Assembly: GCF_030506325.1 (NCBI RefSeq)
Contig: NZ_CP120683.1
Location: 2,728,001 to 2,792,000 of the forward strand
From: Tunicatimonas pelagia
GTDB lineage: Bacteria > Bacteroidota > Bacteroidia > Cytophagales > Cyclobacteriaceae
Reading direction: 5' to 3'
Length of the DNA stretch: 64,000 nt
Shown: in pieces, positions 27,116-37,580 of the stretch
How positions within the stretch are numbered: the stretch's first letter is position 1
Layout: each line of letters begins with the position of its first letter
Program-made: the position numbers and the translations under genes
Notes under the pieces: generated by a model
The model's input: only the letters and a program-made list of their open reading frames with translations
The model's database searches: none
Told to the model about the DNA's origin: nothing

Positions 27116-27235
27116 AATTTTAAGGTGTTTGTGTAATGCTTAAGTACTTCTTGGGCAATAGGAAATAATCGGACAAAGTGACAACAACTTCCCTTTGGTG
27201 TCTTTGTCGGTTGGTTATTTCCTGGCAAACATGTG

Positions 27236-27271
27236 CTAGCGGTGCCGTGCCTGGCATCGCTAGTTTTTTTT
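27236..27271 (+). terminator. Intrinsic terminator facing the susC leader (antisense direction)
   Basis: CTAGCGGTGCC (27236-27246) pairs with GGCATCGCTAG (27253-27263) through 11 positions with one G-U-type wobble, followed by eight T. The T tract follows on the plus strand, opposite to the surrounding sigma-fecR-susC genes. It therefore looks like a terminator for an RNA antisense to the susC leader. Confidence 0.6.
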
Positions 27272-27300
27272 AACTACTGTCTTCGTAAACCATATTAGGT

Positions 27301-28311
27301 CTATTTAAAGGTTATTGTTACTTGTTTTTCGTCAATGGCGAAGTCAAAACGCTCGGCGTATCCTAAGTTGAGAAGCACGTTCTCTAGATTCTCATTGTTG
27401 AACCGACCGTTAACATCCCACGGTTGAGATGGAGTGCCCTGAATGAGAAATGAAACTCCGTACCATCGTTCCAATTCTCTCGTAACCTCTGCGAAACTCG
27501 CGTGATGAAAAATCAGTGTTCCTTCTCGCCACGCCAAATCTTCAAGATTGAACTCAGTGATACCTAGACTATCTGCATTCTGATAGTAAGTAGCCGACTC
27601 TCCCGGCTCCAAATAAAGAGTTTGACTATTAGCTGCCACGGCATTGGCAGGCTCTACCTGAACTTTTCCACTTACTAGCGCAATTGAGGCTTCTTCGCCA
27701 GGGTATGCTTTTACATTAAACGATGTACCCAGAGCAGTAGTGGCTACTCCTTGAGCAACTACTGTAAACGGTCGCTGCAAATCTTCAGCTACTTCAAAAA
27801 AAGCTTCTCCTTTTAAGCGTAACACCCGTGAGGTGTCGGTAAAGACTACTGGATACACCAAGCTACTTTCGGCATTGAGTTTCACAATAGAGCCATCGGG
27901 CAACTGGAACGTAGATTTCTGTCCCGCCGGGTTTTCACGGGTAACTAGTTCTACTGAAACTGACGAATCTGATTGAGAGAAGTATTGAGTAAAAAAGAAA
28001 GTCGCCAAAAAAGTAATCACTATAACTGCGGCGACTTTCAAAAAAGTAAGGGTGAAAAAGGGAGTCTTTCGACCATTTGGCTTACTATCTGATGCCGACG
28101 AAGCAGGTAGCTTCGCTTGAATAAGTCGTAGTATCTTCTGCTGGTCGTGCGCTATTTCGGGGATGTCGGTGTCTAGGCTATTCCAGTAAGCTTCTAGTTC
28201 TCGAAGCGTATTATCTTTCTCATTAGGATCACTCATCCAGCGTAATACTTGCTGAACTTCCTCAGGAGTACACTGATTTCGGAAAAACTTTTCTAGTAAC
28301 TCGACGTCCAT
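27301..28311 (-). CDS. FecR family anti-sigma factor (DUF4974)
   Basis: Inner-membrane regulator of 336 residues. An N-terminal anti-sigma helical part (1-80, EKFFRNQCTPEEVQQVLRWM) is followed by a transmembrane helix (about 91-112), a periplasmic FecR domain (about 130-225, FQLPDGSIVKLNAESSLVYP, GEAFFEV, VVAQGVATTALGTSFNVKAY) and a C-terminal DUF4974 domain (about 255-336) that contacts the STN domain of the cognate receptor. It is expected to hold the sigma factor at 28400 until the SusC transporter at 23624 is loaded. It follows the sigma gene by 88 nt. Confidence 0.93.
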   Translation of the reverse strand: MDVELLEKFFRNQCTPEEVQQVLRWMSDPNEKDNTLRELEAYWNSLDTDIPEIAHDQQKILRLIQAKLPASSASDSKPNGRKTPFFTLTFLKVAAVIVITFLATFFFTQYFSQSDSSVSVELVTRENPAGQKSTFQLPDGSIVKLNAESSLVYPVVFTDTSRVLRLKGEAFFEVAEDLQRPFTVVAQGVATTALGTSFNVKAYPGEEASIALVSGKVQVEPANAVAANSQTLYLEPGESATYYQNADSLGITEFNLEDLAWREGTLIFHHASFAEVTRELERWYGVSFLIQGTPSQPWDVNGRFNNENLENVLLNLGYAERFDFAIDEKQVTITFK

Positions 28312-28399
28312 ACGATAGGGTTAAATAGTAAAGCGGTTACTATAAATACAGCTAACTGGCCGTTAGCACCTATCGGATGAGAAATTTTTTCGAGGAAGC

Positions 28400-28993
28400 T
28401 TAAAAAATAAGGCTTATCACCAGCAAGAGAGGTACTTCAATGTCGTACTGACAAAGATAATTTCTTAGTGCCTTTAGAGATTTATTCATCTGGTTCTCTA
28501 CCGTACTCACTGAAATATTTAGCTGCTTAGCAATTTCTCGATTGCTCAATCCCTCAAAGCGACTTAGCAAAAATATTTTCCGTCTCTTTTCGGGTAGCTG
28601 ATTAATAAAGCGGTGGCTAATAGCACTTAGATCAGAAAAGTTCACCGCTTCTTCTGTCTGATTTCTTACTGAGGGAGCTGCCCGCTGGAGATACTCACGG
28701 TAAGCATGTTCAGTGACTTTGCGAGAGGCTCGATTGTATATAATATTTTTGGCGATAGTGATTAGGTAAGCATTAAATGATCGCTGTTCATCTAGCGTAA
28801 CTCTTTTATCCCAAACTCGAAGGAATACCTCCTGCACCACTTCTTCAGCATCCGCGTGAGATTGTAGCAGCTTATAAGAGAAAAAGTATAGCTTCTTTTC
28901 GTAAGCAAAGAAAAGCTGGCTAAAGGCCTCTTTATTTCCCTTCTTTAATGCTGCAACGAGTGCTGTTTCACTTTTAGGGTTTTTACCGCCCAT
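28400..28993 (-). CDS. ECF RNA polymerase sigma-70 factor
   Basis: A 197-residue extracytoplasmic-function sigma factor. Region 2 is at about 20-90 (YFFSYKLLQSHADAEEVVQE, FLRVWDKR) and region 4 at about 125-180 with the helix-turn-helix GLSNREIAKQLNISVSTVEN. A hydrophobic tail PLLLVISLIF follows, as in many Bacteroidota ECF factors. First gene of the GH78 locus and likely the activator of susC transcription, released by FecR. It is divergent from the oxidoreductase gene at 29206. Confidence 0.93.
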   Translation of the reverse strand: MGGKNPKSETALVAALKKGNKEAFSQLFFAYEKKLYFFSYKLLQSHADAEEVVQEVFLRVWDKRVTLDEQRSFNAYLITIAKNIIYNRASRKVTEHAYREYLQRAAPSVRNQTEEAVNFSDLSAISHRFINQLPEKRRKIFLLSRFEGLSNREIAKQLNISVSTVENQMNKSLKALRNYLCQYDIEVPLLLVISLIF

Positions 28994-29153
28994 TGTCTTT
29001 CATCTCTTTGTCTCTAAATTACCTATTATTCAATAACAAGCAAATGACAACATCAATAGTAACAAATTATCAAAATAACTAAAAAATTATAGCAGTTTAG
29101 CAAAAATATATCAGCTAACTGCTGATGTCCACAGATATACCGTCAGTCTATCT

Positions 29154-29161
29154 TACTTTTG
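29154..29161 (+). promoter_or_regulatory. Possible -7 promoter element of the oxidoreductase gene
   Basis: TACTTTTG matches the Bacteroidota -7 consensus TAnnTTTG and lies 45 nt before the chosen ATG at 29206. No clear -33 TTG is found at the right spacing, so support is weak. If real it excludes the upstream in-frame ATG at 29125 as start. Confidence 0.28.
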
Positions 29162-29205
29162 CTGATGAGAAACTACTTAACTTAGCTCTCAAAATTATCA
29201 TCACT

Positions 29206-30237
29206 ATGACCTCACTTAAAGGAGTTTGCATTGGGGCTGGTTATTTCAGTCAGTTCCACTATGATGGCTGGCAGCGTATTCCGTCCGTTCAGACTACTGC
29301 TCTGTGCGATAATGATCGGGCTAAGGCTAAGGCGATTGCCCGGAAGTTTAACATCCCAAAGGTGTATACTGACTACGAAAAGATGCTGGATGAAGAGCAA
29401 CCGGACTTTGTAGATGTGGTTACCCCTCCGGCCACTCACCAAAAGATCTGCCAGTCCGCTTTTGATCGGAAAGTCAACGTCATTTGCCAGAAACCGCTGG
29501 CTCCTACTTACGCTAAGGCGGAAGCATTGGTACAAACCGCCCAACAGTCGGGTATCCGCTTTATGGTACACGAAAACTTCCGATTCCAACCTTGGCACCG
29601 GGAAATCAAAAAGCTGCTCAACCAACAAGTCATTGGCGACCGTTTGCATATGCTGAACCTTCGCTGTCGTATGGGCGACGGCTGGGGCAAAGATGCCTAC
29701 CTCGATCGTCAGCCTTACTTCCGCGAGATGCCCAAACTGTTCGTCTACGAAACGGGGGTACACTTTATCGATGTATTCCGTTATCTGGTCGGTGAAATTG
29801 ATAGTGTTTACGCCCAACTTAAAACACTTAATCCGTTAATCAAGGGAGAAGACTCAGCTCTAATGGTTTTTCAGTTTGCCAATGGCACTACTGGTATTGC
29901 CGATGCCAATCGCTATAATGAAAGCAATCAACCTAACCCCCGCTATACCTTCGGAGAAATGCTGATAGAAGGCAACCAAGGCAGTATTCGCCTCTATGCC
30001 GACGGGAAACTAACGATTCAGCAATTAGGCGAGCCCGAACGGGAGCATCAGTACCATCACGAAGATCGAGGCTTTGCCGGAGACTGCTGCTACGCTACGC
30101 AGCAGCATTTCGTAGATTGTCTGCTCAACGAGCAACCCTTTGAAACTAACGGCCAGGATTATCTGAAAACCCTACGAGTGCAGGAAGCGGTGTATCGATC
30201 TGCTGAAAAGCAGCTTCCGGTTCAAATCGGTAGTTAG
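29206..30237 (+). CDS. Gfo/Idh/MocA family NAD(P)-dependent oxidoreductase
   Basis: Cytoplasmic dehydrogenase probably acting on a sugar or sugar-like substrate; 343 residues from the chosen start MTSLKGVCIGAGYF. The start is set by the Rossmann motif GxGxxx (CIGAGYFSQFH) that must lie at the N-terminus. Further family features: VDVVTPPATHQKICQSAF, the catalytic EKP-like motif here as CQKPLAP, and HFIDVFRYL in the C-terminal domain. Note Gln in place of the common Glu in the E-K-P motif (QKP). Divergent from the sigma gene. Substrate unknown; it may process a sugar delivered by the neighbouring locus. Confidence 0.88.
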   Translation: MTSLKGVCIGAGYFSQFHYDGWQRIPSVQTTALCDNDRAKAKAIARKFNIPKVYTDYEKMLDEEQPDFVDVVTPPATHQKICQSAFDRKVNVICQKPLAPTYAKAEALVQTAQQSGIRFMVHENFRFQPWHREIKKLLNQQVIGDRLHMLNLRCRMGDGWGKDAYLDRQPYFREMPKLFVYETGVHFIDVFRYLVGEIDSVYAQLKTLNPLIKGEDSALMVFQFANGTTGIADANRYNESNQPNPRYTFGEMLIEGNQGSIRLYADGKLTIQQLGEPEREHQYHHEDRGFAGDCCYATQQHFVDCLLNEQPFETNGQDYLKTLRVQEAVYRSAEKQLPVQIGS

Positions 30238-30268
30238 CGTGAGGAATTGTAAAAAAACCGGATATTTA

Positions 30269-31471
30269 TTACCAAAGCCACATCTCTGGCCATTGAAATT
30301 CTCTCGATATGGTCTTTGTGAGTTCGTGTAGAAATGGAAAGGAAGTATCGGAGTTCGTCATTAATACAATTCCTCTTCCCGTATCAGCAAAAGAAACTGC
30401 ATAACAAGTAAAACCAGCGTTCCTTCCACTATATCTGAAGCGAAAAGATTTACCTTCACCTTGAATACCGAATCCCATTCCCCCAGCCCCAGGAACTCTA
30501 GTAAGCATCTTTTGAGCGGTCGCTTGATTGATTAGACCATTTTTTTCACCTCGATAAGAACGTCCAACACTTAGCATAAATCGGGCTAAGTCTGATGGTG
30601 TAGTCCAAAGACCTGCTGCTGCTTTCTCTGGATATACATGATAGCCTCCTTCAATCACTTCCTCATTTTTAGAGAAACCATTAGCGGTCAAAGAATCTAG
30701 TTTCTCAGGCAAGGGATAATCAAAACTACTCTGGTGCATACCGGTCGGCTGAAATATTAAATTATTTGCTAGTTCCGCAAAATCTTTTTCGCTTACATCC
30801 TCGAGGAGCATTTGAAGGATAGTCATTCCGCCACCCGAATAGTTTTCTGATTGCCCAGGCTCTTCAATTACCCTTACAGGCTCAGAGTTTGAGAGGGAGC
30901 CACCTTCCAGAATTTGATCCAGCGTAGGTAAATCCGTTCCTTTTTTATAGCCATCAAAACCGGCTGTGCTTAAACCTGCGGTGTGGCTCATAATTCTTCC
31001 AAGCGTCACTTTTTCCCTTACTGTGAATTGGTTATCTGGTATCTGCCATCTTACCAGTTTTCTATTCACATTTTCATCTAAATCGAGTTTTTTCTCTTCT
31101 ACTAACTTGAATGCTACTACACTAGCTACTGGTTTTGATATTGAAGCAGCTTGAAAAAGGGTATTAGAATCTACAGACTCATTGGGGTTTTTATTCCTTA
31201 AGCCATATCCTTTGTCCCATACAATTTCATTGTTATCGAAAACTGCTATACCTAACCCAACCACATTGTATTTTGTCATTCTTGAGGCAATTGTTTGTGG
31301 TGCTTCTTCCATTTCTCCTTCTTTACTGATCGGTAGGATGTTATTTTCTACCCTATTCATAATCACTGCTATTGAATTTTCTGTCTCAACTTCAAGGGCA
31401 GTAGATTCTTTTTTCGTTTCGCAACCCAAAACAACCAGAAACATTACAATACAGAATAGACGCTTACTCAT
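30269..31471 (-). CDS. Serine hydrolase, beta-lactamase class C/PBP4-like lipoprotein
   Basis: A 400-residue lipoprotein (signal ends FLVVLGC, Cys17) of the class C beta-lactamase/esterase/D-aminopeptidase group. The nucleophile motif S-x-x-K is SISK (S110, K113). The YxN-type motif is YSG at 211-213, and the third motif region is near RYSGRNAGF at the C-terminus, without a typical KTG or HTG. It could be an esterase or peptidase; antibiotic resistance should not be assumed. Convergent with the oxidoreductase, with only 31 nt between. Confidence 0.86.
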   Translation of the reverse strand: MSKRLFCIVMFLVVLGCETKKESTALEVETENSIAVIMNRVENNILPISKEGEMEEAPQTIASRMTKYNVVGLGIAVFDNNEIVWDKGYGLRNKNPNESVDSNTLFQAASISKPVASVVAFKLVEEKKLDLDENVNRKLVRWQIPDNQFTVREKVTLGRIMSHTAGLSTAGFDGYKKGTDLPTLDQILEGGSLSNSEPVRVIEEPGQSENYSGGGMTILQMLLEDVSEKDFAELANNLIFQPTGMHQSSFDYPLPEKLDSLTANGFSKNEEVIEGGYHVYPEKAAAGLWTTPSDLARFMLSVGRSYRGEKNGLINQATAQKMLTRVPGAGGMGFGIQGEGKSFRFRYSGRNAGFTCYAVSFADTGRGIVLMTNSDTSFPFLHELTKTISREFQWPEMWLW

Positions 31472-31497
31472 AATATTTGTTTAATAGGAACACTTGA

Positions 31498-31724
31498 CAA
31501 ATAGCGAAAGGTTACAGAATGACGAAGAAATAAATACTCATGATCTCACGCTACTAAGGGCTTCCGAATTTTTGCGTAGCTTTACTCCGATCATCGTAGC
31601 CAACTTCATCAGTTGCAGGCAGATTTAGGCCGCTTATCCGAGCAAAATATTCCGGTGGATGTCACCTTTGAGCAGGGGTTGGATGTTTTGGGTCTGGCTA
31701 CTACTCAGCAGAACAAACCCTCAT
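31498..31724 (+). pseudogene. Possible frameshifted gene remnant upstream of the permease
   Basis: One frame reads LLRASEFLRSFTPIIVANF (to about 31609) and then, after a shift of frame, HQLQADLGRLSEQNIPVDV continues to a TAG at 31722-31724. The two stretches look like one protein tail interrupted by a frameshift. I do not recognise the family. The call rests on protein-like composition only and could be chance. Confidence 0.3.
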
Positions 31725-31742
31725 AGCAAATAAAATAAGCAA

Positions 31743-34133
31743 ATGCGAGAAATTAACTTTCGAGTCTTCACTCGAGGCATAAAGAAGCGTTTCTTCAGTT
31801 CAGTTGCAAATCTAGTGGGGGCTAGTATTGGTATAACCTGTGTATTGCTGATAGCGGTATACGTGAAACACGAACTAAGCTTCGATGAATATCAGACTCA
31901 TAAAAACAGAATCTATCGGATAGCTCTGGAGTACACTACTTCTTCAGGCAACGATTTTCAGTCGGCGGAGAACTTTCTGGCACTTGCTCCAGCGTTGAAA
32001 AGCGATTTTCCGGAAGTAGAAGAGGCCATTCGGGTAGCTCCCTACCGTGGCAATATTGCGGTTCAGAAAAAATCGGGTAACGATGTTATTTACGAGGGTC
32101 AGCATATCTATAGAACCGATCCGGAGATTTTCAAAATTTTTACCTGTAGGTTCATCTTAGGAAACGAGCAGGCACTGGTGAGTCCTAACACCGTGATACT
32201 GACCCAATCCTTAGCCCAAAAATATTTCGGTGAGGTATCCCCACTTAACAAAGCGCTAACGATCGACCAAAGAACCTATAAAGTAACAGGGGTTATTGAG
32301 GATATTCCCAAAAATTCAGACCTGTACTACGAAGCTTTACTATCTTATGACTTCACTTCTGAAGAAGACTGGGGTAATCCGATTGGTTACACGTATGCCC
32401 TGTTAGAAAAGGAACACGCTCTACCATCATTTCAAACTAAATTAGACAATCTAATAGCCGATCACACCAAATTTCTGGCTGACTATGACATGGCTGGGGG
32501 TGTGCACCTCTACCCACAAAGATTATCCGATCTTCATTTTCTCAAACCACTTAGCGGAGATACGCCAAAAGGAAATCTTACTTACGTCAATATTTTAGTG
32601 GTCCTGGGAGTAGTGATCTTTCTAATCGTCGCTTTCAATTTCGCCAACTATACAGTCTCTTCCTATACCGAGAGAATACGAGAAGTGAGTGTGCGGAAGT
32701 ATTTGGGTGCAAGCAAGTCTACTTTATTACTTCAGTTTTTCTGGGAGACCACTTTTAGTAGCACGTTGTTAGTTGGCGCATCCATATTACTCTTTACTTT
32801 ATCTGTTCCGCTTATTGACCTCTTCGCCGGCAATGGTTTGGGCATTCACTCGCTGTACAATACACCGATCCTGTTGCTAATTTTCGGCTTTATCGTTGTT
32901 ATTACGTTACTTTCGCTGCTGTACCCAATTGTCTACTTAATCAACTTACAGGTCTCCCACGGACTAAAAGGCACCGCCAAATTTAGCGGACACCTCCTCC
33001 GTAGAGCAATCATTGGTGCGCAATTCTTCTTTACCTCGGCTATGGTATTTTTTACGCTGGTGGTGTACTACCAAATGCAGTTTCTGGAAGAGAAAAACCT
33101 AGGCTTTGACGGAGAGCAAGTAATGGTCGTAGATATTCCCGCCCGCACTGTAAGTGCTGATAAGGTTAAAACATTGAAAAGCGAAATAGCCAACAAGAGT
33201 ACAATCAATCGGGTATCAGTAGTAGGAGCGAAAGCGTACCCCGGAAATGGCCAGCCTGATTACCAGTTGGGCTGGTTGTATCGTCAGAACAAAAGAGTAG
33301 AGGCCAATTTTAATGTCTTTGAAGTAGATGAAGATTTCATCCATGCTCTTCAAATCCAACTAGTCGCCGGAAAAGAGTTTACAGAAAAGTCAGCGAATAA
33401 CAGTAGCTCTACACAAGCACTCGTCAATGAAGCTTTTGTTAATATGGCTGGATTTTCTTCGGCAGAACAAGCCATAGGAAAAGTTATTCATGAATTTGAT
33501 ACGAAAGCTCAGATTGTAGGGGTAGTCAAAAACTTCCACTATCAAGGAATTCAGCAAACGATTGAACCGCTGGCACTACATTATTCTGATGCCTACAGTT
33601 ACGGCGGTCAAAAGTTGCTGATTAGAACTGCTAACCGAGAAGGTATTGCTGATGCTGAGCACACTGTGCAACAAGTAGCTCCCGATATTGAATTTGATTT
33701 CGTCTTTCTGGACGAACAATTTGCTATACTCTATCAGCAAGAAAAAACAATTGGAAAAATTGTCAGTGCTTTTAGTATTGTCTCCATTCTCTTAGCCTGC
33801 ATTGGGCTGTACACATTATCTAGCCTAATCCTACAACAGCGAACTAAAGAAATTGGCATACGGAAAGTACTGGGTGCTGGCATCACTTCTATCTCACTGT
33901 TATTGTCCAGAGAATTTCTGTGGATCGCCTCTATAGCGTTTATCTTGGCTCTACCAGTTGCTTGGTATCAGGGAACCCTTTGGTTGCAAGAGTTTGCTTA
34001 CCGCATCTCTTTAGGATGGTTTATTTCTATCTTCTCAGGATTAATTATTATGAGTATTATGATTCTTGGGATTGCTCTAAATATCATCAAAGGTAGTATG
34101 ATTAATCCTTCTCTGTGCCTAAAAGACGATTGA
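31743..34133 (+). CDS. ABC transporter permease (MacB/FtsX type)
   Basis: A 796-residue integral membrane protein with the layout of Bacteroidota MacB-like permeases: transmembrane helix 1 at about 22-42 (SSVANLVGASIGITCVLLIA), a periplasmic MacB_PCD domain (45-260), an FtsX core (about 280-400, SSYTERIREVSVRKYLGASK), a second half with another periplasmic domain (440-650) and a second FtsX core (about 675-790, QQRTKEIGIRKVLGAG). It would act with a separate ATPase in export or mechanotransmission; no ATPase gene is adjacent. Upstream sequence may be a decayed gene. Confidence 0.9.
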   Translation: MREINFRVFTRGIKKRFFSSVANLVGASIGITCVLLIAVYVKHELSFDEYQTHKNRIYRIALEYTTSSGNDFQSAENFLALAPALKSDFPEVEEAIRVAPYRGNIAVQKKSGNDVIYEGQHIYRTDPEIFKIFTCRFILGNEQALVSPNTVILTQSLAQKYFGEVSPLNKALTIDQRTYKVTGVIEDIPKNSDLYYEALLSYDFTSEEDWGNPIGYTYALLEKEHALPSFQTKLDNLIADHTKFLADYDMAGGVHLYPQRLSDLHFLKPLSGDTPKGNLTYVNILVVLGVVIFLIVAFNFANYTVSSYTERIREVSVRKYLGASKSTLLLQFFWETTFSSTLLVGASILLFTLSVPLIDLFAGNGLGIHSLYNTPILLLIFGFIVVITLLSLLYPIVYLINLQVSHGLKGTAKFSGHLLRRAIIGAQFFFTSAMVFFTLVVYYQMQFLEEKNLGFDGEQVMVVDIPARTVSADKVKTLKSEIANKSTINRVSVVGAKAYPGNGQPDYQLGWLYRQNKRVEANFNVFEVDEDFIHALQIQLVAGKEFTEKSANNSSSTQALVNEAFVNMAGFSSAEQAIGKVIHEFDTKAQIVGVVKNFHYQGIQQTIEPLALHYSDAYSYGGQKLLIRTANREGIADAEHTVQQVAPDIEFDFVFLDEQFAILYQQEKTIGKIVSAFSIVSILLACIGLYTLSSLILQQRTKEIGIRKVLGAGITSISLLLSREFLWIASIAFILALPVAWYQGTLWLQEFAYRISLGWFISIFSGLIIMSIMILGIALNIIKGSMINPSLCLKDD

Positions 34134-34220
34134 GAGTATGTATTGAGATCCTTCCAATTGTATACATAAGCTTGATTAAGCCACTAATCTTTTCTTATCT
34201 TGGAAAGAATCAATTAAGTT

Positions 34221-37200
34221 ATGTATAGAATCATCATTTTTAGCTTATTGCTCTACTTAGCTGCTTGCCAACAAAGTGCTGAATTATCTTCAAGTGAGGT
34301 AGAATCCATTCCCGAAGAATTAGACTTCAATTTCCACGTCAAACCCATACTATCGGATCGCTGTTTTGCCTGCCATGGGCCTGATCAGAACCATCAGGAA
34401 GCCGATCTTCGGTTAGATACACCAGAGGGGGCGTTTGCGGCATTAGCAGAGAGCGAAGGGCACGCCATTGTACCGGGTGATTTGGCAAAAAGTGTAGCTT
34501 ACCAAAGAGTAATCTCCGACGATCCTGATGACGTGATGCCTCCACCTGAATCTAATCTAGTGCTGACTGAGTACGAGAAAGAGATACTGAAGAAGTGGAT
34601 TGAGGAGGGTGCCGAGTATAAACCCCACTGGTCATTTACTCCACCCGAGCGGGCTGAATCACCCAAAGTAAAAGATTCTGATTGGGCTAATAATGCGATT
34701 GATCAGTTTGTACTGGCTCGCTTGGAACAAGAGGGGCTAAAACCCGCCCCGGAAGCTAACAAAGAGAAGTTGTTGCGCCGGGTTACTTTCGATCTAACCG
34801 GACTACCCCCTACTCTTGAAGAGATTGCAGATTTTATGCAAGACGACTCCCCTCAGGCTTATGAAAGGGTAGTAGATCGATTACTGGCTTCTCCGCATTA
34901 CGGTGAGCGAATGGCACCCACCTGGCTGGATGCTTCCCGCTACGCCGACTCCCACGGCTACCAAGATGATCGCCCCCGAACCATGTGGCCATGGCGCGAT
35001 TGGGTGGTTGATGCCTTCAACCAAAACCTTCCCTACGATCAGTTCGTCACTTGGCAACTCGCCGGAGACTTGCTACCTAACGCCACTTATGAACAGAAAC
35101 TCGCCACTGGGTTTAACCGTAATCACGCTATCACCCAGGAAGGTGGAGTAATCGAGGAAGAGTATCTCACCGAATATGCTGCCGACCGGGCAAACACATT
35201 TTCTACTGCTTTTCTTGGCCTCACCGTAGAGTGCGCTCGTTGCCACGATCATAAGTACGATCCCATTTCTCAGAAGGAGTACTATCAGCTATTTGCCTTC
35301 TTCAACAATGTGCCGGAGCGAGGGCAGATCAATTACCTCGAGCAATCGCCCGAACCAACCATGCGGGTGCAAAATGCTGAACTAGAAGCCAAAAAAGCTT
35401 TTGTGGATTCTACGATTCTGGTTCTAGAAGAAAGGCTACAGCAAATAGAGAAGAAACCTGATGATTCTTTTAACCAGTGGCTAGCTGATAACTCGGTAGA
35501 AGAAGCGATTGATACCGAGGCTGATTTAGTTACTCACTTTGAGCTGGATATGCTAGAGAACGAAGAATTTCTGAGTAGCGATGGCACACTGCCTGCTCGT
35601 ATGAATGTAGCTCTGCCTAAGAACATTAAATTGCCCGAGCATGTTTCTGCCAAGAAGGAGAAAGGGTTACAGTTTGATGGTTCTAACTTCTTGACATTAG
35701 GCGATATTGGCGATTTTGATCACTACGATCATTTCTCTTTTGGCGGATGGATTCGTCATACCAATCAGCACGAAAAACGCGCGGGATTATTTAGCCGACG
35801 TAACGGGGAAATTCAGCGACAGGGCTACGACCTAACGTTGACTAAGGATAATCGCTTGAGCCTGCGATTGATTCATCACGAAGGGCAGAAGTACGTAGAA
35901 GTAACGACTAAAGCACGGATTAATCCCCAACAGTGGGCACATGTATTTGCTACCTACGATGGTTCGGGAAAAGCCGCTGGAGTGCAGCTATACATCAACG
36001 GAAAAGCTCAACCGCTCACCGTACAGCACGATAATCTGGGCAGAAATCCTATTCTGAACGGTAACACTTTTCTGGTTGGTCATTGGAATCACCGAGCGCG
36101 TTCTACCGACACCTACGGTTTTGCGGGGGGCACCATTGATGAGGTGCGGCTTTATCAGCGAACGCTCAGCCCGTTGGAAGTGCAGGCACTGGCTGAGACG
36201 TCACTCAATACTTCAGAAGAAAATCTCTACCGCCATTATTTGGTAAATGTTAATCAGGATTTTCGGACAATAAGTGAAAAACTTGCTGACCTTCGGGCTA
36301 CCGATGTCAGTATTCCTAATGTGATGGTGATGCAGGAGCGGGAAGAACGAAAGCCCGCGTTTATACTGGCTCGAGGAGCTTATGATGCGCCTACTGACCC
36401 AGTAGATCCCGGCACACCCGAGGCTTTATTGGCGTTTGGTAAGCAGTTCCCCCAGAATCGTCTAGGGTTGGCTCAGTGGCTAATTCACGAAGATAATCCG
36501 CTTACCGCCCGGGTAGCGGTCAATCGCTTCTGGCAAATGTACTTTGGAAATGGCTTAGTACGCACTCCCGAAGATTTTGGTAACCAGGGAGCGTTACCCA
36601 CTCATCCTGAATTACTGGATTGGTTGGCGGTAGAATTTAGAGAATCCGGCTGGGATGTAAAGGCATTGCAAAAACTTATTGTGATGTCAGCCACCTATTG
36701 TCAGTCGGCCGAAATTGATTCTAAAAAATACCAGCGAGACTCTGAAAATCTGTTACTAGCTCGAGGGCCCAATGTTCGCCTTACTGCGGAGATGTTCCGC
36801 GACAATGCGCTGGCGGTAAGTGGTTTGCTGGTGGATAGCATTGGTGGCAAATGGGTAAAACCCTACCAACCGGCTGGAATCTGGAAAGCGATGGCCAACC
36901 AAATTGGTGAAAACAAATACCGTCCGAGTAAAGGCGAGGGCCTGTACCGACGGAGTTTGTACACCTACTGGAAGCGAACGATTCCCCCGCCCACTATGGT
37001 GATGTTTGATGCACCCGAGCGCACGCTCTGCGCTGTAAAACGGCAAAGTACCAGTACTCCACTTCAGTCACTGGCTCTACTGAATGATCCTCAATTAGTA
37101 GAGGCCGCCCGAAAGTTAGCTGAAAAGATGTTGACTGAGAGACAAGAGAAACCGGAGGATCAGATTGCCTACGGATTTCAAGCAGTTACTTCTCGCACTC

Positions 37201-37403
37201 CAGCAGAAGATGAGTCGAAAATCTTGCTCAGTTTATACAAGGAAAAGCAGGCTTATTATCAAGAGCGAATACAGGAAGCCGAAAGCTTGTTAAAAGTAGG
37301 CGAAGCGTCTCGTGATAAACAGTTGAATACTGTTGATTTAGCGGCTATGACCATCGTAGCGAACACCTTATTCAACCTTGACGAGGCCAAATTTAGAAGC
37401 TAG
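34221..37403 (+). CDS. PSD1/DUF1549-DUF1553 lipoprotein with cytochrome c-like and LamG domains
   Basis: A 1060-residue exported lipoprotein (signal ends YLAAC, Cys16). Order: a planctomycete-type cytochrome c domain (about 35-125) with haem motif CFACH (C48, C51, H52), DUF1549 (about 155-365, with [12 protein letters not shown] as a second CxxCH-like site), a LamG/concanavalin-like sandwich (about 490-660, [15 protein letters not shown]) and DUF1553 (about 740-990, [20 protein letters not shown]). Ends in [12 protein letters not shown], the family end. Paired with the DUF1501 gene at 37581, as is usual for this family; function is not established, with polymer degradation or secretion proposed. 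Confidence 0.9.
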   Translation: MYRIIIFSLLLYLAACQQSAELSSSEVESIPEELDFNFHVKPILSDRCFACHGPDQNHQEADLRLDTPEGAFAALAESEGHAIVPGDLAKSVAYQRVISDDPDDVMPPPESNLVLTEYEKEILKKWIEEGAEYKPHWSFTPPERAESPKVKDSDWANNAIDQFVLARLEQEGLKPAPEANKEKLLRRVTFDLTGLPPTLEEIADFMQDDSPQAYERVVDRLLASPHYGERMAPTWLDASRYADSHGYQDDRPRTMWPWRDWVVDAFNQNLPYDQFVTWQLAGDLLPNATYEQKLATGFNRNHAITQEGGVIEEEYLTEYAADRANTFSTAFLGLTVECARCHDHKYDPISQKEYYQLFAFFNNVPERGQINYLEQSPEPTMRVQNAELEAKKAFVDSTILVLEERLQQIEKKPDDSFNQWLADNSVEEAIDTEADLVTHFELDMLENEEFLSSDGTLPARMNVALPKNIKLPEHVSAKKEKGLQFDGSNFLTLGDIGDFDHYDHFSFGGWIRHTNQHEKRAGLFSRRNGEIQRQGYDLTLTKDNRLSLRLIHHEGQKYVEVTTKARINPQQWAHVFATYDGSGKAAGVQLYINGKAQPLTVQHDNLGRNPILNGNTFLVGHWNHRARSTDTYGFAGGTIDEVRLYQRTLSPLEVQALAETSLNTSEENLYRHYLVNVNQDFRTISEKLADLRATDVSIPNVMVMQEREERKPAFILARGAYDAPTDPVDPGTPEALLAFGKQFPQNRLGLAQWLIHEDNPLTARVAVNRFWQMYFGNGLVRTPEDFGNQGALPTHPELLDWLAVEFRESGWDVKALQKLIVMSATYCQSAEIDSKKYQRDSENLLLARGPNVRLTAEMFRDNALAVSGLLVDSIGGKWVKPYQPAGIWKAMANQIGENKYRPSKGEGLYRRSLYTYWKRTIPPPTMVMFDAPERTLCAVKRQSTSTPLQSLALLNDPQLVEAARKLAEKMLTERQEKPEDQIAYGFQAVTSRTPAEDESKILLSLYKEKQAYYQERIQEAESLLKVGEASRDKQLNTVDLAAMTIVANTLFNLDEAKFRS

Positions 37404-37580
37404 ACTAGGATTGATAGAATTTTGGGATTACCAGGATGTAAGGTATTTGCAACAACTTGGTATTGACCTAAGGTACGATTTATTCGCTATTTAGAATTAT
37501 ACGATAATCAAAAAGTAAATATTAGAAGATCAGATACCTGGTAATTTTCAATTATCCACTATCCACTTTGAATTAGTATT

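Noticed and set aside
28994-29153. Minus-strand TATTTTTG (29101-29108) as promoter of the sigma gene
   Set aside because: It matches the -7 consensus but no -33 element is in place and the region is AT-rich, so chance matches are likely.
30269-31471. Beta-lactamase resistance gene
   Set aside because: The class C fold is shared by esterases and peptidases, and the lipoprotein signal and missing KTG-type motif do not support a resistance call.
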